Below, one piece after another: positions 7,627 through 15,552 of a stretch of DNA of 19,921 nt. The stretch is from an uncultured Rhodospirillaceae bacterium (GTDB taxonomy: Bacteria > Pseudomonadota > Alphaproteobacteria > RF32 > CAG-239): positions 1-19,921 of the forward strand of contig OMQE01000013.1 in NCBI GenBank assembly GCA_900313155.1, given 5' to 3'. The translations under genes and the position numbers were made by a program. Positions within the stretch are counted from its first letter, which is position 1. Each line of letters starts with the position of its first letter. The notes under the pieces were generated by a model. The model did not search any database, had not been told where the DNA came from, and was given only the letters and a program-made list of their open reading frames with translations.

Positions 7627-8157
7627 TTATTTATTTCGTTTGCAGTCTTCGCGATATTTTTCCAATTTATGCAAAAGACGCGTGCGTTTGAGACGGCTGA
7701 GATGGTCAATATATAAAATGCCGTCCAAATGGTCAATTTCGTGTTGTAAGATAATAGCTAATAAGTCATCAGCCAAAATTTCTCGTTCGATACCGTTATA
7801 GTCAATGTAGCGCACCCGAACTTTTTCAAAACGCTCGACATCGGCACGCTGGTCAGGCAGAGATAAACACCCTTCATTAAAAAACACCGTTTCTTCCGAA
7901 TGCCAAATAATTTCCGGATTAATCAAATACATTGGCCGGCGAGCGCTTAAATCTTCATCGCTGGGGTTAGGATCTACCACAATCATCCGTTTAGTGCACC
8001 CCACTTGCGGAGCGGCCAAACCGCATCCTTTATCAACATACATCGTTTCTAGCATATCATCCAGAAAATGACGCAACTCATCATCAACAGCGGTTATTTT
8101 ATCACACTTTTGACGAAGCACCTCGTCCGGATATTCATATAACTTCAGCACACTCAT
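7627..8157 (-). CDS. def: Peptide deformylase
   Basis: The protein has 176 residues, the full length. All three metal-site motifs are present: GCGLAAPQ (44-51), EGCLSLP (95-101, Cys97) and QHEIDH (138-143, His139, Glu140, His143). It removes the formyl group from N-terminal Met of new proteins using Fe2+ or a similar metal bound by Cys97, His139 and His143. The gene follows nusB with a 3-nt gap. In many genomes def is paired with fmt, which is not seen here. There is nothing unusual in the protein itself. Confidence 0.96.
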   Translation of the reverse strand: MSVLKLYEYPDEVLRQKCDKITAVDDELRHFLDDMLETMYVDKGCGLAAPQVGCTKRMIVVDPNPSDEDLSARRPMYLINPEIIWHSEETVFFNEGCLSLPDQRADVERFEKVRVRYIDYNGIEREILADDLLAIILQHEIDHLDGILYIDHLSRLKRTRLLHKLEKYREDCKRNK

Positions 8158-8160
8158 ATT

Positions 8161-8649
8161 TTATCCCCTCACAGCGTGAGCAATTTGGTCTAAAAGAGCA
8201 TTAACCATTTTCGGTTCGTTTTTGCTGAAAAAGGCATAAGCCAAATCAACATATTCTTGGATAAGCACTTTTGTATCAACATCTGTGGTATTTGTGAGTT
8301 CATAAGCGGCACATAAAAGCAACGCCTGCATTGTGCCGTTCATTTTTTCAAAAGCCCATTCGCCGTGCAAAAACATATTGAGCGATTTTTCTAAATCTTG
8401 CTTTTTGGTCTGCACACCGCGCACCAAACTTTCAAAATATACAGTATCAATCGGGCCAAGTTCCACGAATTGCTCATTATTTTCATCTTCCTGATTGTCA
8501 ATAGCCACGCGTCCCACGCGTCCTTGCACAAAATCTTCAACCACCGCATCAACCGGCAATTGCCCGAAAGCTATCATATAACAAGCTTGTACGGCGGCTA
8601 AACGAGCGCCGGATTTCATTTTGATTTTTTGTGATACAAATTTAGTCAT
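8161..8649 (-). CDS. nusB: Transcription antitermination factor NusB
   Basis: The protein has 162 residues, all-helical in character. It opens with the typical ARLAAVQACYMIAFGQ (15-30) and ends with the family signature VLIQEYVDLAYAFFSKNEPK followed by MVNALLDQIA. NusB binds the boxA RNA element together with NusE (ribosomal protein S10) and supports rRNA antitermination. It lies 3 nt after nrdR and 3 nt before def. In many bacteria nusB follows nrdR and riboflavin genes; here no rib gene intervenes. Confidence 0.93.
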   Translation of the reverse strand: MTKFVSQKIKMKSGARLAAVQACYMIAFGQLPVDAVVEDFVQGRVGRVAIDNQEDENNEQFVELGPIDTVYFESLVRGVQTKKQDLEKSLNMFLHGEWAFEKMNGTMQALLLCAAYELTNTTDVDTKVLIQEYVDLAYAFFSKNEPKMVNALLDQIAHAVRG

Positions 8650-8652
8650 GAT

Positions 8653-9141
8653 TTATTCTTCCTTTTCAGAAATTTCTGCGCTTGGCGCGGTTAGTTTTTC
8701 AATAGTGGCAACAAAGTCGTTCAAATCTTGCAAAGACCGAAAATCCTTATAAACCGAAGCAAAGCGGATGTAGGCAATATTATCCAAATGCGATAAAGCT
8801 TCCATGACGCTTTCGCCAATTTGTTGCGTTGTTATTTCAGTTTCACCTGAACTTTCAAACTTACGTTGCAAAGAATTGACAATTTTTTCAACTCTTTCGG
8901 CAGAAATAGGACGCTTACGTACCGCTAGGGTAATAGATTTTTCGAGCTTATCTCGGTCAAACAACGTCCGTTCGCCATTACGTTTAACCACAATCAATTC
9001 CCGTAATTGTACCCGTTCAAAAGTGGTAAAACGCGAGCCGCATTCCGGACATTCACGCCGACGCCGCACCGCTGAATTATCATCAGTATTGCGGGAATCT
9101 TTAACTTGGGTTTCTTCACATCCGCAAAAAGGGCATTTCAT
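8653..9141 (-). CDS. nrdR: Transcriptional repressor NrdR
   Basis: The protein has 162 residues. An N-terminal zinc ribbon (MKCPFCG with Cys3 and Cys6; CPECGSRFTTFE with Cys31 and Cys34) is followed by an ATP-cone (about 49-139). NrdR senses ATP/dATP and represses ribonucleotide reductase operons by binding paired NrdR boxes. No nrd gene and no obvious NrdR box pair was seen here. It is embedded between murF and nusB with gaps of 3 nt on each side. A charged tail (APSAEISEKEE) ends the protein. The identification is secure. Confidence 0.96.
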   Translation of the reverse strand: MKCPFCGCEETQVKDSRNTDDNSAVRRRRECPECGSRFTTFERVQLRELIVVKRNGERTLFDRDKLEKSITLAVRKRPISAERVEKIVNSLQRKFESSGETEITTQQIGESVMEALSHLDNIAYIRFASVYKDFRSLQDLNDFVATIEKLTAPSAEISEKEE

Positions 9142-9144
9142 TGT

Positions 9145-10473
9145 CTATTCTCCCATTTTTAATAATTCTTCAGTTACCTGATATAGTTTCGACGAATATC
9201 TTGCTCCTTTTATAAGAACTTTATCGCCGTTTTGCAAGAGCTTATTGAGTAAAAACTGTGCCAATCCGTCTTTATTTTCAAAATAGTACTGTATTTTGCC
9301 GGCAGGTAATTCAGCCAACATATCCTTCATTTCCGGACAAACACCAATTACAATGTCAATATCGGTTTGAGCTAAAAGTCTGCCAACATCTTGATGTTGG
9401 GCAAGCGATGTATCACCTAACTCCGCCATTTTGCCCAAAACGGCAATTTTACGCCCCTCGCAAGGTGATGCCGACAAGGATTTTATGGCTAGCTTCATGG
9501 CTTCAGGTTGGCCGGAATAGCTGTCATCAATCAGTGTATATGTTCCACCGTTCGGCAATTTCAGCTTATGTTGCTTGCCGCGACCGTCAAGAGCCCCAAA
9601 ATCTTTGATATATGCTGCGGCTTTGGTAACATCAAGCCCAAGAGCCTCAACCACCCTCAAGGCGCACCAAGCATTATATGTGTATTGCTCCCCTTGTTCT
9701 TGAGTAATAAATTTGGCATCAGGTTGATATTTCTTGCCGAATTTGATAATTTTTGCACCATGTTTAAGTGCTTGTTCTTCTAAAATATCGGCAAAATTTG
9801 TATCGGCATTGATGATAGCCGTGCCGTTTTTTGTCGGCAGACCTTCAAAAATTTCCGCCTTGGCACGAGCAATACCTTCAAAATTTGCAAAAAACTCAAT
9901 ATGCATCGGATAAACGTTCGTAATCACGGCAACATCAGGTTTTACCAAGTTAGTCAGATAAGAAATTTCGCCTTTAGCACTCATACCCATTTCAATCACG
10001 GCATAACGGCTGTTCATATCTATTTCACACAAGCTTTGCGGCACGCCGACAAAATTGTTGTGATTCCCGCTCGTTGCATAAGTTGGGGCAAATTGGCGCA
10101 ATAGAAAGGCTATTTCTTCTTTTGTGGTGGTCTTTCCGGCACTGCCGGTTAAACCGATAACAGTGCCTTTATAACGGCTACGATTATAAGAGCCTATTTT
10201 GCCATAGGCTTTCAAGGTATCGTCAACAACCAACTGTCGGTCTTCAGGAACATCTTGCACCAAACGATTAACCACGGCAAGCGGGCAACCTCGTTCAACG
10301 ACATCAGCCACAAAGTCATGAGCATCAAAGCGCTCGCCTTTTAATGCAATAAACAACGTTGTCGGACTAATCAGGCGACTGTCGGTTGAAACATTATCAA
10401 TGTCAACATTCACAACACTTTGAGAAGCGCATTCCAAAATTTCTGCCAGTTTATATGAATTGATTTTTTCCAT
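9145..10473 (-). CDS. murF: MurF, UDP-MurNAc-tripeptide:D-Ala-D-Ala ligase
   Basis: The protein has 442 residues and the three-domain layout of the Mur ligases: an N-terminal substrate domain with STDSR (29-33), a central ATPase domain with P-loop GLTGSAGKTTT (107-117) and TSGNHNNFVGVPQSL (134-148), and a C-terminal domain with DDSYSGQP (316-323), LGKMAELGD (346-354) and IKGARYSSKL (421-430). MurF adds D-Ala-D-Ala to the UDP-linked peptide, the last cytoplasmic step of peptidoglycan precursor synthesis. The MurF signature is usually close to DDSYNANP; the variant here (Ser-Gly-Gln) is conservative. The gene lies outside any dcw cluster, 2 nt after the hydrogenase gene and 3 nt before nrdR. 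Confidence 0.95.
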   Translation of the reverse strand: MEKINSYKLAEILECASQSVVNVDIDNVSTDSRLISPTTLFIALKGERFDAHDFVADVVERGCPLAVVNRLVQDVPEDRQLVVDDTLKAYGKIGSYNRSRYKGTVIGLTGSAGKTTTKEEIAFLLRQFAPTYATSGNHNNFVGVPQSLCEIDMNSRYAVIEMGMSAKGEISYLTNLVKPDVAVITNVYPMHIEFFANFEGIARAKAEIFEGLPTKNGTAIINADTNFADILEEQALKHGAKIIKFGKKYQPDAKFITQEQGEQYTYNAWCALRVVEALGLDVTKAAAYIKDFGALDGRGKQHKLKLPNGGTYTLIDDSYSGQPEAMKLAIKSLSASPCEGRKIAVLGKMAELGDTSLAQHQDVGRLLAQTDIDIVIGVCPEMKDMLAELPAGKIQYYFENKDGLAQFLLNKLLQNGDKVLIKGARYSSKLYQVTEELLKMGE

Positions 10474-10475
10474 TA

Positions 10476-11918
10476 TTATTTCTCAATATTAGGGCTTGTT
10501 TTTACATAATTTTCCACCATAAGTGCGGCTTTTTTAGCCATGCATGTTGTTCCCGGACCGGCAATACAACCGCCTTCGCAACACATTACTTCCACCATAT
10601 TAAAATCTGTTGGCGGAACGGTAGCATAGCGTTTGAGCTTTTTGATGGCTTCCGGATTCAAACCGTCAATACGTTCCGGCTTATAAAGCGCTTCGTTTCC
10701 CACCACATAAGCCACAGCACCGGCCACCCCGCCGGAAATCGGATAACGGCGTCCTTGCGCTGAGGATTCGACTGCAAATGTATCAGCCGTCATTTCGGCT
10801 ACATTGATTTCAGCCGCAGTCAGCATGGCCTGAGCTTCTTCAAACACCAAAACATAGTCAACATTCGGATTTTTTTCGGCTTCCAAACGTTTAGCCAAAC
10901 ATGGACCAACAAACACAGCAACACAATCCGGATTTTGTTTTTTCACAATTTCGGCAATATAATACATCGGGCTGCCGGTATTAGACACAAACGGCTTAAT
11001 TTCCGGAATATGCTTTTCGGTAGCCGCCACCCAAGCCGGACAACAAGAGGTGGTCATAAACGGCTTACCTTCTTTCATTCGTTCAACAAATTCGGCGGCC
11101 TCGGTTTTTGTTGTCACATCGGCACCTTGTGCCACTTCAACCACCTCATCAAAGCCGAGTTTCTTGAAGGCGGTAATCACTTTTCCTAAATCGTTACCGA
11201 ACTGACCGATAACAGCCGGTGCCAACATAGCAATTTTTTTCCGCTGACTGTTTTTCAGCACATTCAACACATCAAACATTTGCGAATTATGCACAATGGC
11301 CCCAAATGGGCAGGATAGAATACATTTACCGCAAGAAATACACTTGTCTTGGTCAATATATTCATGCCCTTGGGCGTCTTTACTCAAAGCACCGACCGGA
11401 CAAGCATCTTCGCAAGGTGCGTGGTCTTTATGAATAGCCTGATACGGGCAATTTGAATAACATATACCGCATTTAATACACAAATCTTGATTGATGTGCG
11501 CCCTGTCTGAAACGGTTATGGCCTGCTTTGGGCAATTAACTTCACACGGACGAGCATAGCAGGTTTGGCATTGGTCACTGACAACATATCTTTTTGAAAC
11601 GCAAGCGTTGCAAGCTTCTTTTATAACTGAAACGGTGGCTTTCAGCGGTGCTGTTCGTTTTAATGCTTCTTGCGCCAAAGCCGAAAGTTCAGAATTTGTA
11701 TCAACCCAGCTTGGTGTATAACCCATTGCGGCCATGCATTGAGCCTTAACAACCAATCTGTCACGCCCCAAAGAACCGCGTTTTGACGGTGTATCATCCG
11801 GCACAATGATATTCGGTACATCATCAATATTTTCTAAATTATGTTGTATAAAACTCCTTGCTACATTCACCAAAACAGCTGTTCTGATGAAAGCCGCATT
11901 ATTTTTAGGATTAAGCAT
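10476..11918 (-). CDS. Monomeric [FeFe] hydrogenase-like protein with N-terminal ferredoxin domains
   Basis: The protein has 480 residues. The N-terminal third carries 16 cysteines from C103 to C203, including CIKCGICYSNCP (147-158) and CISCGKCILSCP (193-204), enough for three or four [4Fe-4S] clusters. The H-cluster domain follows, with TSCCPAW (290-296), GPCLAKRLE (338-346) and EVMCCEGGC (443-451). Cys293, Cys340, Cys447 and Cys451 match the four cubane/H-cluster ligands, and Cys292 the proton-shuttle cysteine. The GPC in place of MPC and the EGGCIAGPG ending suggest the less studied group B rather than the classical group A enzymes (from memory of the family). Expected reaction: H2 formation or oxidation with ferredoxin or flavodoxin. 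It needs HydE, HydF and HydG, which are not in this window. It heads the operon, behind a good promoter. Confidence 0.87.
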   Translation of the reverse strand: MLNPKNNAAFIRTAVLVNVARSFIQHNLENIDDVPNIIVPDDTPSKRGSLGRDRLVVKAQCMAAMGYTPSWVDTNSELSALAQEALKRTAPLKATVSVIKEACNACVSKRYVVSDQCQTCYARPCEVNCPKQAITVSDRAHINQDLCIKCGICYSNCPYQAIHKDHAPCEDACPVGALSKDAQGHEYIDQDKCISCGKCILSCPFGAIVHNSQMFDVLNVLKNSQRKKIAMLAPAVIGQFGNDLGKVITAFKKLGFDEVVEVAQGADVTTKTEAAEFVERMKEGKPFMTTSCCPAWVAATEKHIPEIKPFVSNTGSPMYYIAEIVKKQNPDCVAVFVGPCLAKRLEAEKNPNVDYVLVFEEAQAMLTAAEINVAEMTADTFAVESSAQGRRYPISGGVAGAVAYVVGNEALYKPERIDGLNPEAIKKLKRYATVPPTDFNMVEVMCCEGGCIAGPGTTCMAKKAALMVENYVKTSPNIEK

Positions 11919-11958
11919 TAAAAAAGTCCTTCCTTATATAAATTTACAAATTGCGCCC

Positions 11959-11986
11959 ATTATACTTGATATCCCATAAAAATCAA
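11959..11986 (-). promoter_or_regulatory. Strong sigma70-type promoter of the hydrogenase-murF operon
   Basis: On the minus strand TTGATT (11981-11986) and a perfect TATAAT (11959-11964) are spaced by 16 nt. Transcription would start near 11952, giving a leader of about 34 nt that contains AAGGAAGG just before the hydrogenase ATG. A perfect 6-bp inverted repeat (CTTGAT / ATCAAG, 11 nt apart, 11965-11987) overlaps the -35 and ends at the -10, a position suited to an operator. It is not an FNR box, which has a 4-nt spacer. Confidence 0.72.
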
Positions 11987-12199
11987 GCTGTTTTTCAGGA
12001 TATACAAGTTTGCGACAAAGGAATTTTTATTCCACGATAAAATGAGTATTTACAAACAGTTATTTGTGTGTGGCAAGTGTAGAATATGACAAAGAGGAAA
12101 ATAGTATTTGCCTAATACAAACACCGATTGATGCTGAAATTGTTAGATGGCCGGCACTATACTTTGGCACGCATCTTAATGTGGTTATAAAGTTTCCGA
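11987..12199. other. Intergenic region between uvrB end and hydrogenase promoter
   Basis: I see no gene here. On the minus strand, downstream of uvrB, an imperfect hairpin can form between AGATG (12145-12149) and CATCT (12172-12176) with partial inner pairing, but there is no U-tract. A short GGAAT/ATTCC hairpin with a TTTT loop lies at 12020-12033. Neither is a convincing terminator. No plus-strand ORF longer than about 15 codons with a ribosome site was found. Confidence 0.4.
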
Positions 12200-14188
12200 T
12201 TAAGTGTTTTTGAGTGCCAGTCTTTCCAGCTCTTTAAGCTGGTCACGATACACCATGGCCTGTTCAAATTCCAAATTTTGTGCCGCATCTTTCATCAGTT
12301 TGGTAAGTTCTTTGATTTTTTTATCAATATTGCGAATTTTTTCCACATCTTGAGTGTCTGTTTTAACAAAATCTGTTTCAGTCATTTCGCGTAATGTGGC
12401 GGAAATACTTTTCTGAATTGTTTTCGGCGTAATGCCGTTGGCGATATTATATTGTGTTTGTTTATGCCGTCGGCGATTGGTTTCATCTAAAGCAATTTTG
12501 ATTGAATCTGTCATTTTATCGGCATAAAGAATAACTCGACCTTCGGCATTGCGTGCGGCTCGCCCGATGGTTTGTATCAATGAACGGGTGGAGCGCAAAA
12601 AGCCTTCCTTATCGGCGTCTAAAATAGCCACCAATGAACATTCCGGAATATCCAAGCCCTCGCGCAAAAGGTTAATGCCAACCAAAACATCAAATTTGCC
12701 AAGACGCAAATCACGGATAATTTCAATACGCTCCAGAGTGTCAATATCCGAATGCATATAGCGTACCTTCACGCCGTTATCGCTCAAATATTCGGTTAAA
12801 TCTTCGGCCATTTTCTTGGTTAAGGTTGTGACTAAAACACGCTCGCCTTTAGCTGCAGTTTGACGACATTCTTCCATTAAATCATCAACCTGATTTTCAA
12901 CAGGTCGCACAATGCACAGCGGGTCAGTTAAGCCGGTTGGGCGAATAACTTGTTCTGAAAACACGCCTTTGCTTTGCTCCAGCTCCCAATCTCCCGGCGT
13001 GGCCGAAACAAAAATGGTTTGGGGCCGCATTTTATCCCATTCTTCAAATTTTAAGGGGCGATTATCTAAGCAAGACGGTAAGCGAAAGCCGTATTCGGAA
13101 AGAGTTGATTTCCGGTTGCGGTCACCACGATACATTGCGCCGATTTGTGGCACGGCAATATGACTTTCATCAATAAAAAGCAAGGCATTTTTAGGAAAAT
13201 ATTCAAACAAGGTCGGCGGTGGTTCACCGGGAGCGCGACCGGTTAAATAGCGTGAGTAATTTTCAATGCCTTTACAATGTCCTGTTGTATCCATCATTTC
13301 CAAATCAAAACGGGTACGTTGTTCCAAACGCTGCGCTTCGAGCAATTTATTTTCGGCATTAAATTCTTTTAAGCGAATATCCAAATCTTCCTTGATGTGT
13401 GTCATAGCTTGCGAAAGCGCTGGTCGCGGCGTCACATAGTGATTAGCCGGATACACGGTAATTTCTTCCAATTGACGTGTTTTCTTGCCTGTCAATACAT
13501 CAAATTCATATATTTCTTCTATTTCATCACCGAAGAAAGACACGCGCCAAGCTCTGTCTTCATAGTGTGCCGGAAAAATATCAAGCGTATCACCGTTCAC
13601 CCTAAAAGTTGAACGCACAAAATTGACAGTGCATCGCTCATATAACAAATTGGTCAACTGGCGGTTGATTTCATGGATATCAACTTCATCTCCAACCTTG
13701 AGCTGAAAAACCATGGAAGAATAGGATTCCATGCTTCCCAAGCCATATATACACGAAACAGACGCCACAATAATCACGTCTTTTTCTTCCAAAACATTAC
13801 GGGTAGCACCGTGGCGCATGCGGTCTATTTGTTCATTGATTGCCGAATCTTTTTCAATATATGTGTCGGTTTTCGGAATGTAGGCCTCCGGTTGATAATA
13901 GTCGTAATATGACACAAAATATTCTACGTTATTATGCGGAAAAAATTCTTTCATTTCGGCATATAATTGGGCTGCTAAAATTTTATTAGGTTCCATAATT
14001 AGGGCAGGGCGTTGGCATTGCTCAATAATTTTTGCCATGGTAAATGTTTTTCCTGAACCGGTGACGCCCAGTAAAACCTGATTTCGCTCACCGCGCTCTA
14101 TTCCTTCGCATAGCTCTTTAATGGCTTGCGGTTGGTCGCCGGAGGCTTCAAACGGACTTTCTATTTTGAACTTATGTTGACTACCCAT
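12200..14188 (-). CDS. uvrB: UvrB, excinuclease ABC subunit B
   Basis: The protein has 662 residues, full length. Walker A GVTGSGKT lies at 41-48. The beta-hairpin region (YYDYYQPEAYIPKTDTYIEK, followed by RMRHGATRN) that grips damaged DNA is present, as are the helicase motifs LFIDESHI, QTIFVSATPGD and IQTIGRAARN, and the C-terminal UVR domain (EFEQAMVYRDQLKELE) that contacts UvrC. UvrB verifies lesions brought by UvrA and recruits UvrC in nucleotide excision repair. It is the last gene of the cysE-unknown-uvrB run, starting 24 nt after the unknown gene. The Shine-Dalgarno is weak (a lone GG in an AT-rich leader), so expression may be modest or coupled. No uvrA or uvrC is in the window. Confidence 0.97.
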   Translation of the reverse strand: MGSQHKFKIESPFEASGDQPQAIKELCEGIERGERNQVLLGVTGSGKTFTMAKIIEQCQRPALIMEPNKILAAQLYAEMKEFFPHNNVEYFVSYYDYYQPEAYIPKTDTYIEKDSAINEQIDRMRHGATRNVLEEKDVIIVASVSCIYGLGSMESYSSMVFQLKVGDEVDIHEINRQLTNLLYERCTVNFVRSTFRVNGDTLDIFPAHYEDRAWRVSFFGDEIEEIYEFDVLTGKKTRQLEEITVYPANHYVTPRPALSQAMTHIKEDLDIRLKEFNAENKLLEAQRLEQRTRFDLEMMDTTGHCKGIENYSRYLTGRAPGEPPPTLFEYFPKNALLFIDESHIAVPQIGAMYRGDRNRKSTLSEYGFRLPSCLDNRPLKFEEWDKMRPQTIFVSATPGDWELEQSKGVFSEQVIRPTGLTDPLCIVRPVENQVDDLMEECRQTAAKGERVLVTTLTKKMAEDLTEYLSDNGVKVRYMHSDIDTLERIEIIRDLRLGKFDVLVGINLLREGLDIPECSLVAILDADKEGFLRSTRSLIQTIGRAARNAEGRVILYADKMTDSIKIALDETNRRRHKQTQYNIANGITPKTIQKSISATLREMTETDFVKTDTQDVEKIRNIDKKIKELTKLMKDAAQNLEFEQAMVYRDQLKELERLALKNT

Positions 14189-14212
14189 TTTTATATAACC
14201 ATCATATCGTTG

Positions 14213-14770
14213 TTATTTGAGCAAATCTTGCACGGCGTTCCACCATTTTTTTGCCGCATTGGTCACAGGTGCCGTGAAGCTGTTAAATTTGCTTTGCGCT
14301 TTGTTTTTCATAGATTCGTATTCCATTTTGGCTTCTGTTGTTATATCGTTGCCGGCAGAAACAGAAGGTGTGCCGGGTGTATCTTTAAGCAAACCGTCAA
14401 AAACAGAAGAATCGTTGCTATCGTTTGCCGGCGTAGCCTGAACTTGACGTGGTTTATACGTATAGCCGATTCGCCCGACACCACCGGCATTACGTCTGGC
14501 AATGTGTTGAGGCTGTTTTCTGCCGTCAAACACCGCGCCGGAATATTGGCTAGAATAATGCACCTTTTCTCCTTGTATTGCCGAATTTGTTGATTGTTGC
14601 CAAGGATTAGCTGGTAAAGATTTTTGCTTATCTTCAACAACTGTTTTTTCTTTTTGTTTTGTTTGCAACTGTTGTGTTTGCCATGGATTATCCGGCAAAT
14701 TTTGAGCATATCCGACTGACCCGAAACATAGGCACAAAAGCATCAAAAATAACAAACTTTTCAACAACAT
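14213..14770 (-). CDS. Unknown secreted protein with NPW and VFDG repeats
   Basis: I do not recognise this protein. The frame is open from 14884, but I choose the ATG at 14768-14770 (185 residues): GAGGGA lies 10 nt before it and it begins a clean signal peptide, MLLKSLLFLMLL onward, with cleavage near GYA|Q (residues 21-23). The ATG at 14786-14788 is an alternative; the longest start would overlap cysE by 50 nt and add a basic, non-signal N-terminus. The mature part is Gln/Asn/Ser-rich and probably largely disordered. It contains LPDNPWQ and LPANPWQ about 25 residues apart, VFDG twice, a Gly-rich patch (NAGGVGRIGYTYKPR) and a helical amphipathic end (AAKKWWNAVQDLLK). There are no catalytic motifs. 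It lies between cysE and uvrB in the same direction and is probably periplasmic or envelope-associated. Confidence 0.65.
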   Translation of the reverse strand: MLLKSLLFLMLLCLCFGSVGYAQNLPDNPWQTQQLQTKQKEKTVVEDKQKSLPANPWQQSTNSAIQGEKVHYSSQYSGAVFDGRKQPQHIARRNAGGVGRIGYTYKPRQVQATPANDSNDSSVFDGLLKDTPGTPSVSAGNDITTEAKMEYESMKNKAQSKFNSFTAPVTNAAKKWWNAVQDLLK

Positions 14771-14834
14771 CACACAAAAATCCCTCATTTTAAGAACAAG
14801 TGTATCACATAAAAATTCAAATGTCATATATATT

Positions 14835-15473
14835 TTAGTTTTTTTGCGTTTGTCTTTTGGTGCGGCGCTTCGGTGCAATCTCATATTTGTCGTTTTCCAA
14901 TCCGTAAGCGCAAAAAACAGTGCCTTTATCAGTTGATTTTTTCAAAATATATGCCGGTGTGTTAACAACGGTGCAATTCGCCGGAATATCATCAATCACA
15001 ATGGCATTAGAACCTATTTTAACATTATCGCCGATAGTGATAGGTCCTAAAATTTGCGCACCGCAGCCGACCGTTACGTTATTGCCAAGTGTGGGGTGGC
15101 GTTTTTCAATTTTTTTACCGTTTTTATCGAAAAATTTGCGCCCTCCCAGCGTAACATCATGATAGAGTGTCACATTGTCACCGATTTCTGCGGTTTCACC
15201 AATCACAACCCCCATACCGTGGTCAATCATAAATCCTTGACCGATTTTGGCCGCCGGATGAATTTCAATACCGGTCAGAAAACGAGCTATTTGCGAAATA
15301 ATTCTGGCTGTTAAGCAAAATTTATGCTCCCAAAGCCAATGTGCACCGCGATATATAACAATAGCATGCAGACCGGAAGAGCATAGCACAGCTTCTAATT
15401 TACTGCGTGTTGCCGGATCGCGATCAATAATTGCCTGAACGTCTTGTAAAATTGTCTTGTAATTTGAATTCAT
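14835..15473 (-). CDS. cysE: Serine O-acetyltransferase
   Basis: The protein has 212 residues, a short-form CysE (EpsC-like). A helical N-terminal part holds GLHAIVIYRGAHWLW (34-48). The left-handed beta-helix of hexapeptide repeats runs from IHPAAKIGQGFMIDHGMGVVI onward (71-91), with the catalytic DHG at 84-86, GETAEIGDNVTLYHDVTLGG (92-111) and a trailing AYILKKS. It makes O-acetylserine from serine and acetyl-CoA, the first step of cysteine synthesis. The C-terminus ends in a basic, Lys/Arg/Gln-rich tail instead of the usual Ile-ended peptide that binds cysteine synthase, so complex formation with CysK is doubtful. It is the first gene of the cysE-unknown-uvrB run and diverges from the hydrolase operon. 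Confidence 0.94.
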   Translation of the reverse strand: MNSNYKTILQDVQAIIDRDPATRSKLEAVLCSSGLHAIVIYRGAHWLWEHKFCLTARIISQIARFLTGIEIHPAAKIGQGFMIDHGMGVVIGETAEIGDNVTLYHDVTLGGRKFFDKNGKKIEKRHPTLGNNVTVGCGAQILGPITIGDNVKIGSNAIVIDDIPANCTVVNTPAYILKKSTDKGTVFCAYGLENDKYEIAPKRRTKRQTQKN

Positions 15474-15501
15474 TGTGTGTTATATTTCCCAAAGTTATTA
15501 T

Positions 15502-15529
15502 TTTATAAATATAAAACTTAATGTGTTAA
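15502..15529 (-). promoter_or_regulatory. Candidate sigma70-type promoter for cysE
   Basis: On the minus strand TTAACA (15524-15529) and TATAAA (15502-15507), each one base off consensus, are 16 nt apart, about 30 nt before the cysE ATG. The 79-bp divergent gap is extremely AT-rich, which raises the chance of false matches. TAAAAT (15527-15532) and TATAAC (15536-15541) are possible -10 elements for the opposite operon, but no good -35 accompanies them. Confidence 0.45.
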
Positions 15530-15552
15530 AATAAATATAACGGAAGAAAAAT

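Noticed and set aside
11965..11987. FNR binding site in the hydrogenase promoter
   Set aside because: The half-sites TTGAT and ATCAA are present but 11 nt apart; an FNR box needs 4 nt.
12145..12176. Rho-independent terminator after uvrB
   Set aside because: The stem is short and interrupted, and there is no U-tract on the minus strand.
14126..14593. Plus-strand ORF of 155 residues over the unknown gene
   Set aside because: It has odd Cys/Phe/Arg-rich composition and no motifs, and it overlaps the start of uvrB; the minus-strand frame has a clear signal peptide and ribosome site.
14771..14884. Longer start for the unknown secreted protein at 14884
   Set aside because: It would overlap cysE, lacks a Shine-Dalgarno and places about 38 extra residues before the signal peptide.
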